Source: Allobranchiibius sp. CTAmp26 (GTDB taxonomy: Bacteria > Actinomycetota > Actinomycetes > Actinomycetales > Dermatophilaceae). Taken from it: 64,000 nucleotides of DNA. The stretch covers positions 97,085-161,084 of the forward strand of contig NZ_JAGEKR010000024.1 of the NCBI RefSeq assembly GCF_017565405.1. Direction: 5' to 3'. The notes beneath the pieces were generated by a model. That model saw nothing but the letters and a program-made list of their open reading frames with translations. It was not told where the DNA came from and searched no databases. The position numbers and the translations under genes were made by a program. Positions 38,151-46,386 of the stretch are shown here, piece after piece (the stretch's first letter is position 1; every line of letters begins with the position of its first letter).

Positions 38151-39335
38151 TCAGCTGGCGGTCTTGCCGATGTCCGGAGCCGATTGCGGCACGTCGGAGT
38201 TCTTGGTGGCCCTGGGGCCTGCGGCGTCCGCCGTCGCACCGTCAGCCCCCGGGGCGCTCGAACCGGTCTTCCTGCGCCGGGTGCCCTTGTACTGCACGGC
38301 GTTCAGCAGGACCGCCAGGATGATCACGGCACCGGTGAAGACGGTCTGCCAGTACGACGAGACCCCGACGATGGTCAGGCCGTCGGACAGGAACCCGATC
38401 ACGAACGCACCGAGCAGGGTGCCGCGGACGTTGCCCCGGCCACCGGTCAGCGCGGCGCCGCCGATGACGACCGCGGCTATCGCGGTCAGCTCATACGACT
38501 GGCCGTTGACCGGGCTGGCGGCGGTCAGTTCCGAGGACAGGATCAGACCGGCGATCGCGGCGCAGACCCCGGAGGCCACGTAGACGCGGACCTTCACCTT
38601 GCGGACGGGCACTCCGGACAGTTCGGCGGCGCGCTCGTTGCCGCCGGACGCGTAGAGCCACCGGCCGAAGACCGCGCGGTTCAGCGTGACGGCGATGATG
38701 ATCGCGACGACGACCATGACGATCACGCCGACCGGGATGCCCAGCAGCTTGTTGAAACCGAGCCAGTTGAAGCCGGTGTTGCCCAGCTTGGGGTCGCCGG
38801 CCAGGTTGTTGTAGGGCTGGCCGTTGGTCATCAGCTCCGCGAGGCCGCGGACGACGTACAGGGTGCCCAGCGTCGCGACGAACGGCGCGACCTTCAGCCG
38901 GCCGACCAGGATGCCGTTGACCAGGCCCACGAATCCGCCCACCGCACAGCAGATGACGACCACCACCCACACCGCGGGGAACGCCGTGTGATCGCTGAGG
39001 GGCAGGTTCACCCCCTTCATGAGGAAGCCCGCGACCATCCCCGAGATCGCCAGAGTGGACCCGACCGACAGATCGATGCCGCCGTTGAGGATGACCAGCA
39101 GCATGCCCATCGCGAGGAGGGCGTAGATCGCGACGTGGGAGGCCATCGAGATGATGTTGTCGACCGTGAAGTAGTTGCCCGAGAGGCTCGAGAACACCAC
39201 GATGATGACGATCAGCGCGAGGAACGCGCGCCCCTCCAGCAGGACCTTCCCGATGCTGAGGTTCGTGGGAATCCGGGAGGTGCGCGGCTTCGGCCCCGAG
39301 TCCTCGGGTGCGCGATTCGCGGTCGATGCGGTCAT
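38151..39335 (-). CDS. Sugar ABC transporter permease (RbsC-like)
   Basis: About 394 residues, eight to ten membrane helices (LALIVIIVVFSSLSGNYF, YALLAMGMLLVILNGGIDLS). Signature of the ribose/xylose branched permeases: GGIDLSVGS near residue 105 and GGAALTGGRGNVRGTLLGAF. A charged C-terminal tail of about 45 residues is unusual. Two starts are possible: ATG at 39335 (chosen) and GTG at 39380, which would overlap the ATPase gene; neither has a clear ribosome site. Confidence 0.9.
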   Translation of the reverse strand: MTASTANRAPEDSGPKPRTSRIPTNLSIGKVLLEGRAFLALIVIIVVFSSLSGNYFTVDNIISMASHVAIYALLAMGMLLVILNGGIDLSVGSTLAISGMVAGFLMKGVNLPLSDHTAFPAVWVVVVICCAVGGFVGLVNGILVGRLKVAPFVATLGTLYVVRGLAELMTNGQPYNNLAGDPKLGNTGFNWLGFNKLLGIPVGVIVMVVVAIIIAVTLNRAVFGRWLYASGGNERAAELSGVPVRKVKVRVYVASGVCAAIAGLILSSELTAASPVNGQSYELTAIAAVVIGGAALTGGRGNVRGTLLGAFVIGFLSDGLTIVGVSSYWQTVFTGAVIILAVLLNAVQYKGTRRRKTGSSAPGADGATADAAGPRATKNSDVPQSAPDIGKTAS

Positions 39336-39360
39336 GACGTTATGTCCGTTTCTGCCAGGG

Positions 39361-40911
39361 TCATGAGACGAGGGATTCACCGGAGGCGGCCATGATCTGT
39401 TCCTTGGCCACGTTCGAGCCGAACTCGGCGGAGATGCGGCCGCGCCGCATCACCACGACGCGGTGGGCGATGCTGAGGCACTCACCCACCTCGGATGTCG
39501 AGTAGAGGACGCCGAGACCTTCGCGGGCGCGGGCGGCGAGCAGCCCGAAGACCTCGGCCTTCGCGCCGACGTCGATCCCGCGGCTCGGTTCGTCGAGCAG
39601 GATCACCTGGGGGTCGGTCGACAGCATCTTGCCGATGACGACCTTCTGCTGGTTGCCCCCCGACAGCGAGCCGATCATCGCGCCGCCGCCGGAGGTCTTG
39701 ACGTGCACGTCGCGGATCGCGCCGTCGACGAGCTTGCGTTCCATGGCGGGCGACATCAGCAGTGTCTTGACGAACGACCCGAGGCTGGCCAGCGACATGT
39801 TGCGTCCGACCGTCATCGTCTGCACGAGGCCGTCCCGCTGGCGATCCTCGGGAACGAGGCCCATTCCGGCGGCTATCCGCCCCGCGATCGTCAGCTTCGC
39901 GACATCTTTGTCCTTCAGCAGCACGCGGCCGCCGGAGAGGGGCACACGACCGGCCACGGCCTCGAGCAGCTCGGTGCGCCCGGCGCCCATCAGCCCGTAG
40001 ATGCAGACGATCTCCCCCGCCCGCACGTCCAGGCTCAGATGATCGACCAGGAAGCGGTCGGCGTTGTCCGGATCGGCGACGCTGACGTCCTGGATGGAGA
40101 GGGCGACGTCGCCGAACGTGTAGTCGCTCGGCGGACTGCCCAGGTCGAAGTTCTCTCCGACCATGTTGCGCACGATCCACTCCAGGTCGATGTCCTCGAC
40201 CTCGGCACTGGCGGTCATCGCACCGTCGCGGAGGACGACGGCGTAGTCGGTGATCTGCAGCGCCTCCTCCAGGTGGTGGGAGATGTAGACGATCGACACA
40301 CCGCGACTGGTCAGGTCGTGGATCACCTTGAACAGCACCTCGACCTCGGTCGCGCTGAGCGCCGAGGTGGGCTCGTCCATGATCAGGATCCGGGCGTTGA
40401 CCGAGAGGGCGCGGGCGATCTCCACGATCTGCTGCTGCCCGAGGCGCAGCTCCGCGACGAGCGTGGCGGGGTCGATCTGCTCCTCCAGCTCCGCCATGAG
40501 GGCACGGGTCTGACGGGTCTCCTCGGCGAAGTCGATGCCGGTCGCGTTGTGGATCTCCCGGCCCATGAAGATGTTGTCGCGGACGCTGAGATTGGGCGCG
40601 AGGCTCAGCTCCTGGTGGATGATCGAGATCCCGCGATCGCGGGCGTCGACGGTCGAGGCGAAGGTGACCTGCTCGCCGTACAACTCGATCGACCCCGACG
40701 TGGGTTGCTCGACACCCGACAGGATCTTCATCAGCGTGGACTTGCCCGCACCGTTCTCGCCGAACAACGTCGTCACGGTGCCGCGGTGGATGTCGAAGTT
40801 GACGCCCTTGAGCGCGCGGGTGCCGCCGTAGGTCTTGACCACGTCGCGAGCGCGTACGACGACGTCGTCGCGGGCAGCGGGCGCGAGTGCCTCGGCCGTT
40901 TCCAGGCTCAC
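39361..40911 (-). CDS. Sugar ABC transporter ATPase with two nucleotide-binding domains (RbsA-like)
   Basis: 516 residues. First domain: Walker A FGENGAGKSTLMKIL, signature ELRLGQQQIVEIARAL and Walker B RILIMDEPTSAL. Second domain: degenerate loop GLMGAGRTELLEAVAG, signature GSLSGGNQQKVVIGKML and VILLDEPSRGIDVG. This tandem design is typical for ribose/galactose-type importers. The GTG at 40911 overlaps the upstream stop (GTGA) and gives the expected N-terminus. Confidence 0.94.
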   Translation of the reverse strand: MSLETAEALAPAARDDVVVRARDVVKTYGGTRALKGVNFDIHRGTVTTLFGENGAGKSTLMKILSGVEQPTSGSIELYGEQVTFASTVDARDRGISIIHQELSLAPNLSVRDNIFMGREIHNATGIDFAEETRQTRALMAELEEQIDPATLVAELRLGQQQIVEIARALSVNARILIMDEPTSALSATEVEVLFKVIHDLTSRGVSIVYISHHLEEALQITDYAVVLRDGAMTASAEVEDIDLEWIVRNMVGENFDLGSPPSDYTFGDVALSIQDVSVADPDNADRFLVDHLSLDVRAGEIVCIYGLMGAGRTELLEAVAGRVPLSGGRVLLKDKDVAKLTIAGRIAAGMGLVPEDRQRDGLVQTMTVGRNMSLASLGSFVKTLLMSPAMERKLVDGAIRDVHVKTSGGGAMIGSLSGGNQQKVVIGKMLSTDPQVILLDEPSRGIDVGAKAEVFGLLAARAREGLGVLYSTSEVGECLSIAHRVVVMRRGRISAEFGSNVAKEQIMAASGESLVS

Positions 40912-41615
40912 TTCACGGCCACCTTCGACGGGGTCACGGTCCACAGGTTCGGGTTGATCAGCAGGAAGGCGCCCTCGACCTCCACCGTCTTACCGGTGAG
41001 GGAGCTCGTGCCGAGTTTGGCGAGGACCTGCGACTTCAACTGGTTGTTGAGCGCGAGCGAGGCGTTGAGGAAGTCGGTCTGGTTGGCGATGCCCGGGGTG
41101 TTCTGGGTGTAGGCGCCGCTGACGTCGCGCAGGTCGGTGGAGGTGATCGCCGGGCCGACGACGAGGTTGACCGCGTGCGTCTTGGGCAGGCCCGAGATGG
41201 TGACCGCGTAGGTGCCGTTGCCCTGGTTCTTGCCGACCACCCCGGTGAACTTGACGGGGATCTCCGGGCCGGCTGCCCCGTCGGGGGTCTTCCCGAACTT
41301 CGCACCGGTCGGGTCGGTCTTCAGACCGGCCGCCAGCGTGGTCGCGGGGACGGCCTTACTGCTGATGTAGCTCTGCACGACCGGGAAGTTCTTCGTCGCG
41401 AACGTCGTCGGGTCGAAGACCGGCGTCCCGCCGTTGGCTGCCACCGCGGCATTGCTGCCGCCGCCGACGTAGGAGGTGCCGACGGTGAACATCAGCACCA
41501 CGACGACGACGAGGACGGCCAGCGGCGCGAACCGCTTGATCGCCGCGGAGTCGGTCCCGCGACCGAGCCGGCGACCGCTGCCGCCCGCGGGCGCCGTGTC
41601 GCTGGCGGTACTCAT
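40908..41615 (-). CDS. DUF2291 family membrane-anchored protein
   Basis: 235 residues. A short cytoplasmic N-terminus, one helix (FAPLAVLVVVVVLMFTVG, about 29-46) and an extracytoplasmic domain of about 185 residues with FDPTTFATKNFP, IPVKFTGVVGKNQGNGTYAV and a C-terminal VEVEGAFLLINPNLWTVTPSKV. It matches my recollection of DUF2291, a family found inside sugar ABC operons and of unknown role, perhaps an accessory of the importer. Translation is coupled on both sides: TGATG with the dehydrogenase, GTGA with the ATPase. Confidence 0.75.
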   Translation of the reverse strand: MSTASDTAPAGGSGRRLGRGTDSAAIKRFAPLAVLVVVVVLMFTVGTSYVGGGSNAAVAANGGTPVFDPTTFATKNFPVVQSYISSKAVPATTLAAGLKTDPTGAKFGKTPDGAAGPEIPVKFTGVVGKNQGNGTYAVTISGLPKTHAVNLVVGPAITSTDLRDVSGAYTQNTPGIANQTDFLNASLALNNQLKSQVLAKLGTSSLTGKTVEVEGAFLLINPNLWTVTPSKVAVK

Positions 41616-42646
41616 CAGAGGAGCACCTTGGACTCGGCGTCGTTCGGACGGATCTGCAGCTTGCGACCGGTGCCGGCGCGGAACATCGTCAGCGCGTCGG
41701 CGTAGTCGTCGAGGCTGAAGGAGTGGCTGACCATCGGCGCCGCCTTGATGGCGCCGGCCTCGAACATCTCCACCGCGCGGCCGAACGAGTTCAGCACCGC
41801 CATCGATCCGCCGATCGACAGTTCGTCGCGGTAGACCCGGAACGGCGCGTACTGGGCGACGGCGTCGGTCGCGGCCACGCCGAAGTGCTGGAACGACGCG
41901 CCGGGCTTCAGCCGCTTGAGGCCGTCCTCGATCGCCTTAACGTTGCCGGTGCAGTCGATCACGACGTCCCACAGCTCGCGGTCCGCGTCGTCGGCGTTGG
42001 TGTAGCGGTGCTGGACACCCACATCCGCGGCGACCTGCAGGCGCCCCTCGTTGACGTCGATGACGGTGACCGACGCGGCCCCGGCGTACGGCGCGAGCTG
42101 CGCCATCAGCAGGCCCATGGTGCCGGCGCCGTACACGAGCACGTGGTCACCCATCCGCCGCGGCAACTGGTCCCACCCGCGGATCGAGCAGGCCAGCGGC
42201 TCGATCAGTGCCGCGAGGTGCAGGTCGGTGTCGGGCTTGAGCTTGAAGACGTTCGCGAGCGGTGCGACGAAACGCTCCTGGGAGGCGCCGTCCGAGGCCA
42301 CGACGCCCAGCCCGTTCCAGGAACGACACAGGTTGTTCTTGCCGTTGAGGCAGAACTCGCACTCGCCACAGACGGTGCTGGGGTTGATCGCGACATGGTC
42401 GCCGACGGCGAGCTTGTTGCTGCTGGTGTCACATCCCTCGCCCAGTGCGACGACCGTCCCCGTCGCCTCGTGGCCCGGGACGAGGGGGAACACGGTGCCC
42501 TCGAACTCACCGTCGAACACATGGGCATCGGTACCGCAGATGCCCACGGCGGCGGTCTCGATGAGCACCTCCTTGAAGCCCGGCGTGGGCTCGGGGCGGT
42601 CTTCGAGCACCAACGTGCCCTCGCTGGCGAAAACAACTGCGCGCAT
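41615..42646 (-). CDS. Zinc-dependent polyol dehydrogenase (MDR superfamily)
   Basis: 343 residues, first gene of the operon. Catalytic zinc ligands in AVGICGTDAHVFDGEF and PGHEATGTV; structural zinc site CGECEFCLNGKNNLC; Rossmann motif VYGAGTMGLLMAQLAP. Related to sorbitol/threonine dehydrogenases. In M. smegmatis a dehydrogenase of this class (EltD) oxidises erythritol and L-threitol to erythrulose, the likely role here. NAD is the expected cofactor (VIDVNEGRL at the end of strand 2). Confidence 0.88.
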   Translation of the reverse strand: MRAVVFASEGTLVLEDRPEPTPGFKEVLIETAAVGICGTDAHVFDGEFEGTVFPLVPGHEATGTVVALGEGCDTSSNKLAVGDHVAINPSTVCGECEFCLNGKNNLCRSWNGLGVVASDGASQERFVAPLANVFKLKPDTDLHLAALIEPLACSIRGWDQLPRRMGDHVLVYGAGTMGLLMAQLAPYAGAASVTVIDVNEGRLQVAADVGVQHRYTNADDADRELWDVVIDCTGNVKAIEDGLKRLKPGASFQHFGVAATDAVAQYAPFRVYRDELSIGGSMAVLNSFGRAVEMFEAGAIKAAPMVSHSFSLDDYADALTMFRAGTGRKLQIRPNDAESKVLL

Positions 42647-42900
42647 GCCTGGCTCCTTGCATCAACGTCCGGTTCGAGGCCCGCCCTCACGCCGATCGGG
42701 CTACGCAGCCACGTTCGTGTGAGAATTGTGTGATCTTGTGCTGCTTTCGGGTGATCTTTAAAGTAATCTGGGTCACACCAGCCTGTCAACAGATCCACGC
42801 TGAACCGCAGCGAAGAATGTAGTGGGGGTGCCTGGCACATCCCAGGAAGAGACCAAAGCAACTGTCAATGCTTACCATCGGGCGCTGACGGCCGGCGGCG
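42647..42900 (-). promoter_or_regulatory. Promoter and candidate DeoR operators of the polyol operon
   Basis: An AT-richer stretch upstream of the dehydrogenase. It carries repeated half sites on the plus strand: GTGTGA at 42717 and 42728 and GTGATCTT at 42730 and 42751 (21 bases apart), plus GGTCACACC near 42771 and the palindrome CTTTAAAG around 42755. This array suits a DeoR-type repressor. The -35/-10 boxes cannot be fixed. From about 42830 to 43060 I see no convincing gene. Confidence 0.5.
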
Positions 42901-43063
42901 AGTGATGATGCGCATCGGGGTTCGCCGGATGTTCGTCGGCGTCACCGCACGTGCTGGGTGTGCTCACATTTCACACAGCCAGCCCACAGTAATGAGGGGG
43001 CAGAGTGCGAAGGTGCAGATGCTGACTGGCGAACTCGCACGCCGGCGCGGGACGTGGGACGCA

Positions 43064-43099
43064 CGAACCCCCACCGAGCCGCGGCTCGGTGGGGGTTCG
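43064..43099. terminator. Long perfect stem-loop terminator downstream of tRNA-Ser(GCU)
   Basis: 17-bp perfect stem, arms 43064-43080 (CGAACCCCCACCGAGCC) and 43083-43099, followed on the minus strand side by GTGC and on the plus side by GTCTT. It lies 15 bases beyond the tRNA 3' end, where the tRNA transcript should stop. Confidence 0.85.
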
Positions 43100-43114
43100 G
43101 TCTTACTCGTTCGG

Positions 43115-43205
43115 CGGAGGCGGAGGGATTTGAACCCTCGATGGGGTTGTAGCCCCAAACCCGCTTAGCAGGCGGGCGCCATAGACCTGACTAGGCGACG
43201 CCTCC
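43115..43205 (-). tRNA. tRNA-Ser (anticodon GCU)
   Basis: 91 bases. Acceptor stem GGAGGCG/CGCCTCC, anticodon loop CTGCTAA between CCCGC/GCGGG stems (anticodon at 43167-43169), a long variable arm (GGGGCTACAACCCC) typical of serine tRNAs, and T arm GAGGGTTCAAATCCCTC. CCA is not fully encoded. Confidence 0.95.
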
Positions 43206-43348
43206 AATGCAAGCGACGGCAAGGTTACCGGCGCGGCAGCGGAGGGCCAAACCGATCCTGATCTGCCGCTGTTGGACCTGAAGTGTGTACCGGTGGTGGA
43301 TGATGTGGTGGGCTTCATTGAATTTCGACACAACCTACGAGAGCAGAC

Positions 43349-45001
43349 ATGACTGAACGCGGCGAACCCGGTGCACCCGACCGCCGGGCGCAGCTTCCTC
43401 GCGCGTCGCGTCCGTCGACGACCGATGAGGTAGAGGAGTCGTCCGCCTCCGGCGACGACACCGGCTCGCGGCGCGTCCGCCCATCCGGAGCCAGCGTCGC
43501 AGGTGCTGGTTCTCAGCTCCGATCACGCTCCGCTGCCCGCGAGTCGCGGTCCCACGACGTACGTCGCGCGCTGCTGCTCACCACGATGAGCGCGATCCTG
43601 CCGGGTCTGGGCCTGACCCTCACCCGCAGGCGGCGCCTGGGTGCCGTGCTGCTCGGCCTGTCCGTCGTGCTGTTCGTCCTGCTGTTCTGGATCCTCACTC
43701 GCGGCGGCATCATGCACGGCGCGGCGCGGCTGCTGTCCACGCGCGGCCTGGTCTTCCTGTTGTTCGTGTGCATCGTCGGCGGGTTGGTCTGGCTGGGCGG
43801 GATCCTCGCGACGTACGCCGAGACCTCGGGCAGTCGTTGGCCGAACCGGACCAAGTGGATGCACCGTCTTTTCACGGCCCTGCTCTGCATGGTCGTCGGT
43901 GTTCCCGCCGCCGTGGCCACCAACTACGTGTGGGTCACCAAGGGCACGCTCGACCATGTCTTCACGGTCCGGTACAAGGGCCGCGACCCCGTACAGCACA
44001 CTCCGGCCGCCGGCTCGGACCCGTGGAAGTCGGTCCCCCGCATCAACATGCTCTTCCTGGGATCGGACGCGGGCGCGGACCGTACCGGCGTGCGTACCGA
44101 CTCGATCATGGTGGCGAGCATCGACACCCACACCGGTGACACGACGTTGGTGAGCATCCCGCGCAACCTGGAGCACGTGCCGATCCCGGCGACCAACCCG
44201 TTGCACAAGATCTACCCCAACGGGTTCTACTGCCCGAACCGCGGCCAGGGCCACGACTGCCTGATGGACGCGCTGTGGACCGAGGCCGGGACGAACTACC
44301 CGACGCTCTTCCCCAAGGACGAGAAGAACCCCGGCCTGGACACGACCCGTGAGGTCGTCAGCGACATCGTGGGTATGCCGATCGACTACACCGTGGTCAT
44401 CGACCTCGCGGGCTTCCAGAAGTTGGTGGACGCGATGGGCGGCGTCTACGTCAACGTGCCGGCCGGCGGGATCGCCATCGGAGGCCGCATCGCGAACGGC
44501 CAGATCGTGCCCGGCAGCATCACCGGCCGAGTCCCCGCCGGGTACCACAAGCTCAACGGCTACCAGGCACTGTGGTACTCCCGCAGCCGTGTCGAGAACA
44601 GCGACGACGACCGCACCCGTCGCCAGCGCTGCATGGTCAACAGCCTAATCAACCAGGCGAACCCGTTCACCATGATCACCAAGTTCACCGACGTGATGAG
44701 CGTCGCGCGACAGAGCATCACGATGGACGTCCCCCAGGATCACCTGGACGCGTTCGCGACGCTGGTCAACCGCATGAAGAAGGGCAACATGCGCAGCGTC
44801 AACCTGAGCTACCCGACCATCGCGAGCGGCAACCCGGACTTCGCCAAGATCCGGCAACTGGTCAAGGCCGCGATCGACCGTCCGCACACTGCGGCGAAGC
44901 CGAAGGCGGCCAAGCCCTCGTCCACGCCCAGCACGTCGACACCGTCGTCGACCACGACCAAGCCGGCGAACCCCATCTCGGACACCGCCAGCTCCTGCTG
45001 A
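43349..45001 (+). CDS. LytR-CpsA-Psr (LCP) family cell-wall glycopolymer transferase
   Basis: 550 residues. A disordered, charged N-terminus of about 70 residues, then three or four hydrophobic helices (including RLGAVLLGLSVVLFVLLFWIL, GLVFLLFVCIVGGLVWLGGIL, LFTALLCMVVGVPAAVATNYV; landmarks), then the extracytoplasmic LCP domain from about 232: INMLFLGSDAGADRTGVRTDS, the arginine in SIPRNLEHVPIP, the GMPIDYTVVIDLAGF strand and LWYSRSRVENSDDDRTRRQR. LCP enzymes attach teichoic acid or arabinogalactan-type polymers to peptidoglycan. A Pro/Ser/Thr/Ala/Lys tail ends in SSC. The additional helices are more than the usual single anchor. Confidence 0.92.
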   Translation: MTERGEPGAPDRRAQLPRASRPSTTDEVEESSASGDDTGSRRVRPSGASVAGAGSQLRSRSAARESRSHDVRRALLLTTMSAILPGLGLTLTRRRRLGAVLLGLSVVLFVLLFWILTRGGIMHGAARLLSTRGLVFLLFVCIVGGLVWLGGILATYAETSGSRWPNRTKWMHRLFTALLCMVVGVPAAVATNYVWVTKGTLDHVFTVRYKGRDPVQHTPAAGSDPWKSVPRINMLFLGSDAGADRTGVRTDSIMVASIDTHTGDTTLVSIPRNLEHVPIPATNPLHKIYPNGFYCPNRGQGHDCLMDALWTEAGTNYPTLFPKDEKNPGLDTTREVVSDIVGMPIDYTVVIDLAGFQKLVDAMGGVYVNVPAGGIAIGGRIANGQIVPGSITGRVPAGYHKLNGYQALWYSRSRVENSDDDRTRRQRCMVNSLINQANPFTMITKFTDVMSVARQSITMDVPQDHLDAFATLVNRMKKGNMRSVNLSYPTIASGNPDFAKIRQLVKAAIDRPHTAAKPKAAKPSSTPSTSTPSSTTTKPANPISDTASSC

Positions 45002-45030
45002 CGACGTCCGGCTCGGCCCGCATTCGTTGC

Positions 45031-45255
45031 GGGCCGAGTGGGCCACAACGCGCGGTCCCGCTTCCCCCACTCACACGTTTCGGGCCGAGTGGGCCACAAC
45101 GCGCGGTCCCGCTTCCCCCACTCACACGTTTCGGGCCGAGCGGGCCACAACGCGCGGTCCCGCTTCGTCCACGCGCACCTTTCGGCCCGAGCGGGCCACA
45201 ACGCGCGGTCCGGCTCCGACCACCCGCACCTTTCGGCCCCAGCGGGCCACCACGC
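45031..45255. repeat. 51-bp tandem repeat array, four full units plus a partial
   Basis: Units start at 45031, 45082, 45133, 45184 and 45235 (partial). Units 1 and 2 are identical apart from context; unit 3 and 4 diverge progressively. Each begins with a GGGCCGAGTGGGCC-like dyad, followed by ACAACGCGCGGTCC. 51 is a multiple of three, so frames stay open on both strands, but I do not regard these as genes. It starts 29 bases after the LCP stop. Confidence 0.9.
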
Positions 45256-45300
45256 TTGGTGTCATCCGTCCTGACCTCGCCATGGCCGGCTGGAACGACA

Positions 45301-45334
45301 AAGCACCCCGCCACCGAACGGTGGCGGGGTGCTT
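45301..45334. terminator. Perfect stem-loop terminator between the repeat array and the cold-shock gene
   Basis: 16-bp perfect stem AAGCACCCCGCCACCG (45301-45316) with CGGTGGCGGGGTGCTT (45319-45334), 2-base loop. Lies downstream of both convergent genes (LCP and csp). Confidence 0.85.
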
Positions 45335-45383
45335 AGCAGGAGCAGCTGCGGCGAGCCGCAAGCTCCTTAAGTCTGTCGAAAGA

Positions 45384-45587
45384 TCAGACCGCGACGACGT
45401 TGGTCGCCTGCGGGCCCTTGTCGCCCTGGGTGATCTCGAACTCCACGCGCTGCGCTTCGTCGAGGCTCTTGTATCCATTGGTCTGGATGGCGGAGTAGTG
45501 GACGAAAACGTCCGGGCCCCCACCGTCCTGCGCAATGAAGCCGAAGCCCTTTTCAGCGTTGAACCACTTGACGGTGCCCTGTGCCAT
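45384..45587 (-). CDS. Cold-shock protein, CspA family
   Basis: 67 residues. RNA/DNA-binding OB fold with RNP1 KGFGFIAQD and RNP2 DVFVHYSAI, starting [18 protein letters not shown]. The ATG at 45587 gives the canonical N-terminus; the frame is open for 25 more codons upstream, within the 5' leader. A leader of roughly 100 bases or more is usual for csp genes and may fold in a temperature-dependent way. Confidence 0.96.
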   Translation of the reverse strand: MAQGTVKWFNAEKGFGFIAQDGGGPDVFVHYSAIQTNGYKSLDEAQRVEFEITQGDKGPQATNVVAV

Positions 45588-45843
45588 TCGGGGTAACTCT
45601 CTATCTATTTCCGGCGTGGAGCTTCGCGGATGCAAAGCTCCGGCTGCCTCGGCCGAACCCACAAGTCATGAACCGTGGCCCACATGCAAAATGCCCGCCT
45701 ACCTGCTGCGGGCACTCCATCGTCCTGCGAGAAACTCCAACTGCAACCACGACTGACGCTAGCACGGATCGGGGTGCCTGTCCCACCCCTCTGCGATGGG
45801 ATCCTGAAGCGCGATCACCCGCGTCAACTCAAGGAGATCAACC

Positions 45844-46059
45844 ATGCGCCTGTCCACCCGCAACCAGCTCGCCGGCACGGTCACCGAGGTCACCGTCGGG
45901 GCCGTGATGGCGACCGTCAAACTGCGGCTCGACGGCGGTGGCCAGCAGGTCACCGCCAGCATCACCAGGGAGGCCGTGGAGGAGCTCGGACTGACGGTCG
46001 GGAGCACGGCGATCGCCCTGGTGAAGTCCACCGAGGTGATGATCGGCGTCGAGGAATAA
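45844..46059 (+). CDS. Molybdopterin-binding (Mop/TOBE) protein
   Basis: 71 residues, a single TOBE domain: RLSTRNQLAGTVTEVTVGAV, VTASITREAVEELGL, then AIALVKSTEVMIGVE. Stand-alone Mop proteins store molybdate or tungstate or act as regulators. CAAGGAGAT lies 8 nt upstream of the ATG. No molybdate transporter or molybdoenzyme is nearby in the window. Confidence 0.93.
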   Translation: MRLSTRNQLAGTVTEVTVGAVMATVKLRLDGGGQQVTASITREAVEELGLTVGSTAIALVKSTEVMIGVEE

Positions 46060-46085
46060 GCGACCCGACGAGGCGTGCACAAGAG

Positions 46086-46172
46086 CGGAGGGCGTGGGAT
46101 TCGAACCCACGATGCCGTTGCCGACATAGCGGTTTTCAAGACCGCCGCACTAGGCCACTATGCGAGCCCTCC
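46086..46172 (-). tRNA. tRNA-Ser (anticodon UGA)
   Basis: 87 bases. Acceptor stem GGAGGGC/GCCCTCC, anticodon loop CTTGAAA with anticodon at 46136-46138, a long variable arm, and T arm GTGGGTTCGAATCCCAC. CCA not encoded. Confidence 0.95.
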
Positions 46173-46386
46173 AGGCCGGCGTACGCCGAGCCGCCGCCAT
46201 CGTAGTGGCCGCCCGCGGGGTCGCGGCCGATCATCTTTCCAGGGGTGAGGTGGCCGGTTTGTGTCTGCGGCCAGTGCTGCAGCCCTGGCCACGGACGCAG
46301 AACCCCCACGCCGGCGGCCGGACGCCGCCTCCGTCACCCCCAGCGACGCCCAGTGACGAGCCCGCGCCCGCTCCTATGCTGACGGG

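Noticed and set aside
36807..39395. An 862-codon plus-strand frame across the transporter genes
   Set aside because: Overlaps three well-supported minus-strand genes and has low-complexity charged sequence.
37083..40911. Ribose transporter (rbs) naming
   Set aside because: Fold is RbsABC-like, but no ribokinase is present and the other enzymes point to a four-carbon polyol.
42902..43168. Small protein upstream of tRNA-Ser
   Set aside because: It runs through the terminator hairpin and into the tRNA; no ribosome site or family.
45031..45255. CRISPR array
   Set aside because: Units are contiguous 51-bp repeats without unique spacers, and no cas genes are nearby.
45038..45274. Small repeat protein encoded by the tandem array
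   Set aside because: The frame is open only because the unit length is a multiple of three; no start context, and both strands are equally open.
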